Shown here: one piece after another, positions 36,614 through 44,523 of the stretch
Position numbering within the stretch: position 1 is the stretch's first letter
How the letters are laid out: the number at the start of each line of letters is the position of its first letter
Source of the DNA: DATFVA01 sp963832355
GTDB taxonomy: Bacteria; Bacteroidota; Ignavibacteria; Ignavibacteriales; Ignavibacteriaceae
Length of the DNA stretch: 64,000 nt
Direction of reading: 5' to 3'
Assembly: GCA_963832355.1 (NCBI GenBank)
Contig: CAWHTX010000017.1
Coordinates: forward strand, 186,001 to 250,000
Notes under the pieces: model-generated
What the model was told of the DNA's origin: nothing
Database searches by the model: none
The model's input: only the letters and a program-made list of their open reading frames with translations
Position numbers and translations under genes: made by a program

Positions 36614-38260
36614 TTATTGGGTAATTAATTCTTCTTTAACTTTGTCAGGCTTTTTGTGAATCAGTACCGTGTAAGCCTTTATGCCGAGCAGTACCGCAAG
36701 TAAAAATAAAAGCACAGAAATGAAAGACAGTATATAATGGCCGTTCGATAGATTAGTGTAAAACAGCATTACAAGCGCCGTTAATGTAACGCTGAACATA
36801 AACAGCATTGGTATTAACGCAAAAAGATAATTTTCTTTCAGATCGGCTACCCATACGGTAATAGCCAGGAGTGCAAGGGCTGCAAGAAGCTGGTTGGCGC
36901 TTCCGAATACAGGCCAGATCGACATAGTTTGACCGCTGAACGTTAATGCTGCTCCAAAAGCTACCGTAACAGCTGTCGCGGCAAACCTGTTCTTAACCAA
37001 AAACGACTGCTCTTTGCTTCCGCTTACCTCAAAGAATTCCTGGAAGGCATATCTTCCTAATCGTGTAGCTGTATCAAGTGAAGTTAATGCGAAGGCTGCA
37101 ACAGCCAGGGCAACAAAGTTTGTTGCAGTTGCTGCAGTTACCGACAGGAAAGGAATGCTTTCTATAAAAGCTGCAACCCCGATTGAAAATGCTGCAACAG
37201 GACCCTTATTTATCAGTATATCTGTAAACTGAGTACTTCCCATGGCCGATACTGCGATCAGAGCTAGAACAGCAAGTACGCCTTCTATCAGCATCCCGCC
37301 GTAACCGATCAGCTTTCCATCGGTTTCTTTGTTCAGCTGCTTTGCCGTTGTACCGCTGGCAACAATTGAATGGAAGCCGCTTACAGCCCCGCATGCTACG
37401 GTAACGAACAGGGCAGGGAAGAGGTAGCCGACTTTATCAAGACTAAAAGTTGCAACAGCAGGGATATTCATTTCAGGTGAAGCGAAGAATACTCCTACAA
37501 CTCCACCCAGCATTAAAGCGTATAGAAAATATGAATTCAGATAATCGCGCGGCTGTAATAAAATCCATACAGGAGTAACGGAAGCAATGAAAATGTAGCC
37601 AAATAGTATAAACTCCCAGGTAAGCTTTGATAAATGAAGAGGAAACATCTCACCCATTGGGATGCATCCAAATAAAAGTACAACACCTACAATAGAGGCG
37701 ATCCACAGAGGAACCTTGATCCTGTAAATCGCAATGCCGAATAGAATAGCCAGAAGCATAAACAGGATTGATGAAGTTCCTGCGGCAGGAATACTCTCGA
37801 ACGTGTCGGCAACGATGATCGCGAATACAGCCACAACCAGTACCAGCGTGGCCCAGGCGAAAAGGAGGAACAGTTTTTTACCGCTGATGCCAATGTACTT
37901 TTCGATAATGTACCCGATTGATTTCGATTGATGCCGTATAGAGGCAATGATGGTTGTATAGTCGTGAACCCCTCCGATAAATACAGCTCCGAACAAAACC
38001 CATATATAAACCGGTATCCATCCGAACCCCGCTGCAATTACGGGTCCTACTATCGGTCCGGCCCCGGCTATTGAGGCAAAATGATGCCCCAGCAAGACAG
38101 GCGATTTGGCAGGCACATAATCCACTCCGTCGTACATTGTATGCGAAGGGGTTTCCTGCTCCTTGTTAACTTTAAGCTTGCGGGCAATGAATGTACCATA
38201 TAAACGGTATGCTACTGCATAAAATACAATAGCAAGCAGAATAAGTACAATTCCGTTCAT
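36614..38260 (-). CDS. cstA: CstA family transporter (carbon starvation protein)
   Basis: A 548-residue inner-membrane transporter with many hydrophobic helices. The family start is seen in ARKLKVN, HTMYDGVDYVPAKSPVLLGH and HFASIAGAGPIVGPVIAAGF, then the conserved GGVHDYTTIIASIRHQSKSI and VACGAVSGFHSIVASGTTAK. Relatives import pyruvate or peptides during carbon limitation. The position between isocitrate dehydrogenase and the HD/aconitase genes suggests uptake of a small carboxylate or peptide feeding this pathway. Confidence 0.9.
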   Translation of the reverse strand: MNGIVLILLAIVFYAVAYRLYGTFIARKLKVNKEQETPSHTMYDGVDYVPAKSPVLLGHHFASIAGAGPIVGPVIAAGFGWIPVYIWVLFGAVFIGGVHDYTTIIASIRHQSKSIGYIIEKYIGISGKKLFLLFAWATLVLVVAVFAIIVADTFESIPAAGTSSILFMLLAILFGIAIYRIKVPLWIASIVGVVLLFGCIPMGEMFPLHLSKLTWEFILFGYIFIASVTPVWILLQPRDYLNSYFLYALMLGGVVGVFFASPEMNIPAVATFSLDKVGYLFPALFVTVACGAVSGFHSIVASGTTAKQLNKETDGKLIGYGGMLIEGVLAVLALIAVSAMGSTQFTDILINKGPVAAFSIGVAAFIESIPFLSVTAATATNFVALAVAAFALTSLDTATRLGRYAFQEFFEVSGSKEQSFLVKNRFAATAVTVAFGAALTFSGQTMSIWPVFGSANQLLAALALLAITVWVADLKENYLFALIPMLFMFSVTLTALVMLFYTNLSNGHYILSFISVLLFLLAVLLGIKAYTVLIHKKPDKVKEELITQ

Positions 38261-38303
38261 AATGATAACCTCCCTTGATTATGAAACTAACTTAAAATGT
38301 TAC

Positions 38304-38333
38304 TAAGAGATTGCTTCGCTTCGCTCGCAATGA
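38304..38333. repeat. dispersed 30-bp repeat, copy B
   Basis: TAAGAGATTGCTTCG to CTCGCAATGA, with ATTGC and GCAAT forming the outer arms of a hairpin. It resembles the short intergenic palindromes of the GATTGCTTCG...CGCAATGA kind seen in many bacterial genomes. Matches copy A at 24 of 30 positions. Confidence 0.6.
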
Positions 38334-38335
38334 TA

Positions 38336-39517
38336 TTACATTGCCGCTATTACTGCATCAGTCATCTGTTCAGTTGTGCAGGCTCCACGTTGAAACACTT
38401 CCGCATTACCTTTCAGCTTCATCATATCGTATGTTTTAACCTTCCCTTCCTCAATAACCTTTGCAATAGCTGTTCTTATCTTCTCAGCTTTATCATTCTC
38501 TCCAATGTGATCGAGCATCATACAGGCACTCAGGAACATAGCAATCGGATTTACTATAGAAGGATTCAGTTCCTGGTATTTTGGTGCTGATCCATGTGTT
38601 GGTTCAAATACCGCGGCATCTTCACCTATATTTGCACTGCATGCAAAACCCAGACCGCCTACCAGTCCTGCAAATCCATCGCTTATAATATCACCAAACA
38701 TATTCTCAGCCACAATGACTCCATAAATCTCCGGATTTTTCGTCAGCCACATCATCTGCGCATCAATATTGGTATCCCACAGATCTATCCCCGGATATTC
38801 CTTTGCAATTATTTTTGCTTCATTCAGCATCATTCCTGAAGTCTCTCTAAGCACATTCGGTTTCTCACATACAGTTACATTTTTATAATCATATTTTTTC
38901 GCATATTCAAATGCTGCACGAACAATTCGCTGGCAGGCATTTCTCGACATAATTCTTGTTGATACCGCCATGTCTTCACTGGGTACCTTTTTAAAAGCTT
39001 TCATCTTCGGGTGGGTTTCAAGGGCATCCCTTACAAGCTTTGGAGGATTTGTCCATTCCACGCCGGCATATAAACCTTCAGTATTCTGCCTGAAGATAAC
39101 TGCATCTACCAAAGGTTCTTCAAATCCGCCTTTTGCGTCTCTTCTTATAAAATTCAGCGGGTTTCCCTTAAATGACCGGCAGGGACGAATGCACAGATCG
39201 AGGTTGAAATGCTGTCTGAGTCCGACAATAGGACTAAAGTAAACAAATCCCTGGTCCCTTAATTCTTCGTTCAATTCTTTTGCAGCTGCATCTTTAGGTT
39301 TAGATGTAATTGCTCCGAACAGTCCTATTTTGTGTTTTTCAAGAAGATCAAGCGTCCTTTGCGGCAGTGCGTTTCCTTCTTTACACCAGAATTCCCATCC
39401 AATATCAGCATGTACATACTCGGCTTCAAATCCGGCTGCCTCCAGAACCTTTAATGACTCAGGTAATACAGTTTTACCGATACCATCGCCGGGCATTGTT
39501 ACTATTGTTCTTTTCAT
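38336..39517 (-). CDS. icd: isocitrate dehydrogenase, isocitrate/isopropylmalate dehydrogenase family
   Basis: A 393-residue decarboxylating dehydrogenase. It begins KRTIVTMPGDGIGKTVLPE, then GAITSKPK, LDLCIRPCRSFKG, VIFRQNTEGLYAGVEW, YKNVTVCEKPNVLRETSG, NIDAQMMWL, VIVAENMFGDIISD and FEPTHGSAPKYQ. I chose ATG 39517; a TTG at 39541 would add eight residues. The order suggests isocitrate to 2-oxoglutarate in the same block as aconitase and citrate lyase. NAD versus NADP use was not determined. Confidence 0.9.
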   Translation of the reverse strand: MKRTIVTMPGDGIGKTVLPESLKVLEAAGFEAEYVHADIGWEFWCKEGNALPQRTLDLLEKHKIGLFGAITSKPKDAAAKELNEELRDQGFVYFSPIVGLRQHFNLDLCIRPCRSFKGNPLNFIRRDAKGGFEEPLVDAVIFRQNTEGLYAGVEWTNPPKLVRDALETHPKMKAFKKVPSEDMAVSTRIMSRNACQRIVRAAFEYAKKYDYKNVTVCEKPNVLRETSGMMLNEAKIIAKEYPGIDLWDTNIDAQMMWLTKNPEIYGVIVAENMFGDIISDGFAGLVGGLGFACSANIGEDAAVFEPTHGSAPKYQELNPSIVNPIAMFLSACMMLDHIGENDKAEKIRTAIAKVIEEGKVKTYDMMKLKGNAEVFQRGACTTEQMTDAVIAAM

Positions 39518-39541
39518 AAAGAGATTTTCTCCAGAATTCAA

Positions 39542-39968
39542 TAAAAATTGTGATCAAAATTAGAGAATACTTATCAGCTAAGCAAACCGGAAAGGGGGAA
39601 GGTGGGGGGATGGGGAGACAGATTATCTACTAATTTTTTGCCGTTAAAAGCAGCTAATAGGGGAAATGAGGGCGGCAGACATTTTATCTGCTGATGTTAA
39701 AACTCTAACGAGATTTGTACTTCTCCGGAGGATTGTGAATAAGGCCTGGGCAATGGGTAGGAAAGGAGGTGATTGCCTCTGTCGGGGACTCTACACAATA
39801 TGGCTACTAATTTTCGCCGGTAAATGCGGCTGATGATGGGTATCGTCAACTATTTCGCCATTTTATGGAATAAAAATTGTGACATAGTACGAGAAATGTC
39901 TCATAATAGTGGACATTTATAACTAAACCATCTTATACAGGTACATATCGAGGTGAATTTTACTTTCT
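39542..39968. other. divergent intergenic region with a degenerate duplicated segment
   Basis: This 427-base gap separates icd (minus) from the hybrid kinase (plus). A segment starting CTACTAATTTT occurs twice, at 39627-39660 and 39804-39840, with pieces GCCG, AAAAGC/AAATGC and GCTAATAG/GCTGATGATG alternating between the copies. G-rich runs (GGGGGAAGGTGGGGGG) lie at 39594-39607. No gene or clear promoter is visible, though promoters for both flanking genes are expected here. Confidence 0.45.
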
Positions 39969-42900
39969 TTGAAGAAAAATTTACAATATATTGAACAAAA
40001 CCTGGAAGAGTTACATCAACTTCAGAGTCTTTTAAAGGAACTGAGGCAGAATGGCCATGATTCAGTCCCTGCACAAGCCCTGAAGGATTTGTCTATCGCG
40101 ATAGAACGATATCGTGAGGCTTACCTTGAATTCAACCTCGTTACGCAGGCTTCACTGGATGTAATCTTAAGATTATCCGCTTCCGGAAAAATTTCCTATA
40201 TCAGTCCTTCATGTAAAGAACTAACCGGCTACGAACCATACGAAGTTGCCGGAAAATCGTTTACCGAGTTCATCCCTCAGCCTAAAATTTTTGAGTACAC
40301 CAACCTTATATTAAATCTTTTCCGCGGGAGAGAGGAAATCATCTTCCAGCTGGACATAGTTCATAAAGACGGCCGCATAATTCCTGTAGAAATTAATGGA
40401 AGAGTGATAGAGCTTGGAGGAAAGTTCTTTGCACAGGCGACCTTAAGGGATATAAGCACCCGCATTGAAGCTCAGAAAAAACTTGAATCATCAGAAAACA
40501 CTTTTCACATGATATGGGACAAATCTTCCGAAGGCATGCTTCTGACGGATGAAGAGGGTTATATCTTCATGTGCAATTATGCTTATGCCCGGATGATAGA
40601 TAAACATAAAGCGGAGATAGAAGGTACGCTGCTTTCAACTCATTATGACGAAATTACGGGTCGTGATGCGCTTGATAAATATAAAAGTTTCTTTAAGGAG
40701 AATTCTTTCCGCTCAAAGTACGAATCAAGTGTAAGACTTTGGAACGGGATGCTGATAGACCTGGAGGTTTCAAATACTTTCATAAATGACCTAAACGGAA
40801 AAAAATTCCTGCTCAGTATCCTTCGGGATATATCCGAAAGAAAATCAAACGAAAGGCTGCTCAGAAAAAAAGACCGTCTTCTCCAGGGAATTGCTGAAGC
40901 AACAAAAACAGCCATCTCCAAAACAGATATTGACAACGGCTTGTCCAAGGCTCTGCGTATACTTGGTATGGCCGCAGAAGTTGACAGGGTATATATTTAT
41001 AAGCACCAGGTGAACGATGAGACAGACGAAATGTTCGTCAGTATCCAGTATGAGTGGTCCTCCGTTAATTCTGAGTCCCAATTGAAAAATCCCGTGCTGC
41101 AGAGATTATCTTATTCAAGATTTGCATCTCTCGATTTTTACGGGAATTTTGAAAAAGGAAAGACGCTTAAATTCCTTATCAAGAAACTGCCCCCGGAGGA
41201 AAGAATAGTTTTCGTCGACAGAAATATCAAATCAATTCTGCTTGTACCGATTATGATTGACGCATCATATTGGGGATTTATCGGATTCGACGACTGCCGG
41301 AGCGACAGGTTATGGAATGAGGATGAGGAATATTTTCTTTCAACCATGGCTGCTACAATCGGTGCGGTAATTAAACAGGATAATATTAAGAATGAACTCA
41401 TAAAGAAAAATTATGAGCTCGATAAAGCATTAATTGAAACCGAAAATGCTGCAAGGATCAAAAGTGAATTCCTTGCAACAATGAGTCACGAAATCCGTAC
41501 GCCAATGAATGGTGTAATAGGAATGACGGGACTCCTGCTCGATACAGAACTCACCACAGAACAGAAAGAATATGTTGAATCGATACGTTTAAGCGGCGAT
41601 CAGCTGCTTGTGATCATAAATGATCTGCTTGATTTTTCAAAGATCGAGTCGGAAAAGCTTGAGATAGAATCCAACCCGTTTAAACTCAGGGACTGCATCG
41701 AAGATTCTCTTGATCTTCTTGCAACACGGGCAGCGGAGAAGAAACTTGATATGGTGTATAACCTGGATCCCGACTGTCCCTCAACCATCAGGGGCGATGT
41801 TACAAGGGTAAGACAGATCTTAACAAACCTTCTGAGCAATGCTGTAAAGTTCACCGAAGAAGGCGAGGTGCTTATTACAGTCAACTCTGCAAGAATCGAC
41901 GGTAACAAATACGAATTAAAATTCTGTGTGAAAGATTCGGGAATAGGTATACCCGAGAATAAAAAACACAGGCTGTTTCAGGCATTTACACAGCTCGATG
42001 CTTCCATCAACAGATCTTACGGCGGAACGGGTCTGGGTCTTGTGATAAGCAAGCGGCTTACTGAGCTAATGGGCGGAAAGATGTGGATGGAAAGTAAAGT
42101 TAACCAGGGAAGCAGCTTTTATTTTACTATAATTGCGGAGGCTGTAGAACTTCAATCGAAAATATATCAGCAGAAGATTAAGGAACTTGAGAATAAACGC
42201 GTACTTATAATTGATGATAATGAAGTCTCGCTGAAGTCTATTACCGAACAGGCGCTTGCCTGGAATATGATCCCTATAAGGACCATCTATCCCAGGGTTG
42301 CACTCGACCTTCTTAAAAAAGACCAGTTCGATGTAATTATTGTTGATCAGCATATGCCTTCAATAGACGGATTTACACTTATTGAACAGATCAGAGCCAT
42401 GAAAAATGGTTCTGAAATACCTGTTGTTCTTCTGGGAATGATGTCAAAAAAGGTAAAGAGACGTACGTCCGACGGGGACAGCCTCATTTCAATTATCAAT
42501 AAACCAATAAAATACAGCAGTATGAGAGATACATTGAGACAGCTTCTTAATACAGGCGGGGATATAAAATCAGGCGTTAAGCAGGAGAATTCTCCCGGCT
42601 CAAAATATCCTTTAAGAATACTTTTGGCTGAAGATAATGCGGTTAACCAGAAGGTTGCACTTAAAATGCTTGAGCGGCTCGGCTATAGGGGCGATGTGGC
42701 GGCCAACGGACTTGAAGTACTGGATGCTGTACAGAAAATAAAATACGATCTGGTTCTGATGGATATGTTAATGCCGGAAATGGACGGGATAGAGACTTCA
42801 AAACTAATTATAAATGCTATCCCAAAAGAAAATCAGCCCGTTATAGTGGCAATGACTGCGAATAATATTGAAGAGAACAAAGACAAATGCATGGAGGCAG

Positions 42901-43388
42901 GTATGGAAGACTTCTTACAAAAACCAATATCCCAGGAGAAGCTTGGGGATTGTCTTCAGAAATGGGGAAAAGCAAAGCAAAAAAGCAACGGTAAATCGGG
43001 AAACCATAATTTTTCAATTATTGATGAAAGTAAAATCAGTTTCCTCCAGGATATAAATTCAAACGAGGATGCGGCATTTATGCTTGAACTTCTCGATGTT
43101 TATATAACTGAGCTGCCGAGGACCATAAATCTTATCTCTGAAGCAATAAATAATGAAAATGCTAAAGATCTGATGTTCAATTCTCATAAGTTAAAGGGCA
43201 GTAGTCTTACTCTTGGTATGGATGTCATTTCGGATATAAGCATTAAGCTTGAAAATGCGGCTAAATCGGGCATCTTTAATGACAGTGTCAGGAGACTTGG
43301 AAATGAACTTTCAGAAAAAGTTGAAATTGTAGAAAAAGAACTGGAAATTATCAGGACGAAATTCAATAAATTAACCAGTCAGACCTGA
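39969..43388 (+). CDS. hybrid sensor histidine kinase (PAS-PAS-GAF-HisKA-HATPase-REC-REC-HPt)
   Basis: A 1139-residue soluble-looking multidomain kinase with no transmembrane helix. Order: PAS 1 (about 60-170, SASGKISYISPSCKELTGY), PAS 2 (about 178-295), GAF (about 300-475), HisKA with the phospho-acceptor His507 in MSHEIRTPMNGVIGM, HATPase (NLLSNAVKFTEEGEV, GTGLGLVISKRL), REC 1 with Asp793 in VDQHMP, REC 2 with Asp932 in LMDMLMP, and an HPt domain with His1073 in NSHKLKGSS. The full phosphorelay is in one chain. The start is TTG at 39969; no ATG fits. No output regulator is next to it; the following gene is a methyltransferase 4 bases away. Confidence 0.93.
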   Translation: MKKNLQYIEQNLEELHQLQSLLKELRQNGHDSVPAQALKDLSIAIERYREAYLEFNLVTQASLDVILRLSASGKISYISPSCKELTGYEPYEVAGKSFTEFIPQPKIFEYTNLILNLFRGREEIIFQLDIVHKDGRIIPVEINGRVIELGGKFFAQATLRDISTRIEAQKKLESSENTFHMIWDKSSEGMLLTDEEGYIFMCNYAYARMIDKHKAEIEGTLLSTHYDEITGRDALDKYKSFFKENSFRSKYESSVRLWNGMLIDLEVSNTFINDLNGKKFLLSILRDISERKSNERLLRKKDRLLQGIAEATKTAISKTDIDNGLSKALRILGMAAEVDRVYIYKHQVNDETDEMFVSIQYEWSSVNSESQLKNPVLQRLSYSRFASLDFYGNFEKGKTLKFLIKKLPPEERIVFVDRNIKSILLVPIMIDASYWGFIGFDDCRSDRLWNEDEEYFLSTMAATIGAVIKQDNIKNELIKKNYELDKALIETENAARIKSEFLATMSHEIRTPMNGVIGMTGLLLDTELTTEQKEYVESIRLSGDQLLVIINDLLDFSKIESEKLEIESNPFKLRDCIEDSLDLLATRAAEKKLDMVYNLDPDCPSTIRGDVTRVRQILTNLLSNAVKFTEEGEVLITVNSARIDGNKYELKFCVKDSGIGIPENKKHRLFQAFTQLDASINRSYGGTGLGLVISKRLTELMGGKMWMESKVNQGSSFYFTIIAEAVELQSKIYQQKIKELENKRVLIIDDNEVSLKSITEQALAWNMIPIRTIYPRVALDLLKKDQFDVIIVDQHMPSIDGFTLIEQIRAMKNGSEIPVVLLGMMSKKVKRRTSDGDSLISIINKPIKYSSMRDTLRQLLNTGGDIKSGVKQENSPGSKYPLRILLAEDNAVNQKVALKMLERLGYRGDVAANGLEVLDAVQKIKYDLVLMDMLMPEMDGIETSKLIINAIPKENQPVIVAMTANNIEENKDKCMEAGMEDFLQKPISQEKLGDCLQKWGKAKQKSNGKSGNHNFSIIDESKISFLQDINSNEDAAFMLELLDVYITELPRTINLISEAINNENAKDLMFNSHKLKGSSLTLGMDVISDISIKLENAAKSGIFNDSVRRLGNELSEKVEIVEKELEIIRTKFNKLTSQT

Positions 43389-43392
43389 TACT

Positions 43393-44343
43393 TTGCCAAA
43401 GAAAGAAAAAGCTCCTTACAACCGCACCCTTGAAATAATTAAGGGTGAAGAAAAAAAACTTAAAGCTTCTCTCATCAAACTAAACTCTTCCGTTACTGAA
43501 GAATCCATTTCGAATAAAATAATTAACCAGGATCTGTTTACGGCAATTGATCTGCTGCCCGACTCCTTCGTCGATCTGCTCTTTGTCGACCCGCCGTATA
43601 ATATGTATAAGAAGTTCAATACCAATTCTTTTAATATAGTCGACTCCGACAAGTACCAGGAATGGATGGAAAGCTGGCTCAGCAGGCTTGTCCGTGTGTT
43701 GAAACCGGATGCTTCAATATATATCTGCGGCGACTGGCGGGCTTCGGCGGCAATTTATAATTCCGGCTCGAAATATTTTACACTCAGGAACAGGATCACC
43801 TGGGAGAGGGAAAAGGGAAGAGGAGCAAAAGCAAACTGGAAGAACTGTTCCGAGGATATCTGGTATTTCACAAAAGGCAATGAATATAAATTCAATATTG
43901 AGGATGTTAAAATAAAGCGCAGAGTGCTGGCCCCTTACAGGGAGAACGGGAAGCCGAAAGACTGGGTGGAGGACGAGATTGCGAATTTCAGGATCACACA
44001 TCCTTCAAACATATGGACGGACATCACCGTTCCATTCTGGTCGATGCCCGAGAATACCGAACATCCCACGCAAAAGCCTGAAAAGCTCCTTGCGAAAATA
44101 ATTCTTGCCAGTTCCGATGAAGGCGACATGGTTTTTGATCCCTTCCTTGGATCGGGTACAACCGCTGCAGCGGCAAAAAAACTGGGCCGCCGTTACTGTG
44201 GAATTGAGATCGATGAACAGTACTGCCTTCTTGCGCAAAAAAGAATTGAGCTTGCTGAGAAGGACAAATCAATACAGGGATTCAGCGGAGGGATGTTCTG
44301 GGAGAGAAATACACTTTCAGAACAGAAGAAAAAGAGAAAATAA
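43393..44343 (+). CDS. orphan site-specific DNA methyltransferase
   Basis: A 316-residue SAM-dependent DNA methyltransferase. The catalytic motif is FVDPPYNMYKKFN and the SAM motif FDPFLGSGTTAAAAKKLGR followed by RYCGIEID. The order (DPPY before FxGxGT) is that of the beta class, which methylates adenine N6 or cytosine N4. No restriction endonuclease lies nearby, so it looks like an orphan with a regulatory or protective role. TTG start, four bases after the hybrid kinase stop. The close coupling to a histidine kinase is unusual. Confidence 0.85.
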   Translation: MPKKEKAPYNRTLEIIKGEEKKLKASLIKLNSSVTEESISNKIINQDLFTAIDLLPDSFVDLLFVDPPYNMYKKFNTNSFNIVDSDKYQEWMESWLSRLVRVLKPDASIYICGDWRASAAIYNSGSKYFTLRNRITWEREKGRGAKANWKNCSEDIWYFTKGNEYKFNIEDVKIKRRVLAPYRENGKPKDWVEDEIANFRITHPSNIWTDITVPFWSMPENTEHPTQKPEKLLAKIILASSDEGDMVFDPFLGSGTTAAAAKKLGRRYCGIEIDEQYCLLAQKRIELAEKDKSIQGFSGGMFWERNTLSEQKKKRK

Positions 44344-44422
44344 TTATCTCTAAATAACTTGATCCATAAGTTATATTTTCAAAAATTGGAACCTCGCTTT
44401 TAGAAATTTTATAAAGAAATTT

Positions 44423-44517
44423 CCGGGTGCTGTTAACAAGTTAGTGCCTAACCCCGTCAGGTCCGGAAGGAAGCAGCGGTAAGCACGAAGCCTGTGTAAT
44501 GGCTACCCGGTTTTTTT
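44423..44517 (+). ncRNA. ffs: signal recognition particle RNA (small bacterial type)
   Basis: The conserved core GTGCCTAACCCCGTCAGGTC followed by CGGAAGGAAGCAGCGGTAAG and CACG is the domain IV hairpin that binds Ffh. The ends CCGGGT (44423-44428) and ACCCGG (44505-44510) pair, and a T-run follows directly (44511-44517), giving the terminator. Small SRP RNA type, with Ffh and FtsY acting in membrane protein targeting. Confidence 0.95.
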
Positions 44518-44523
44518 ATCCGA

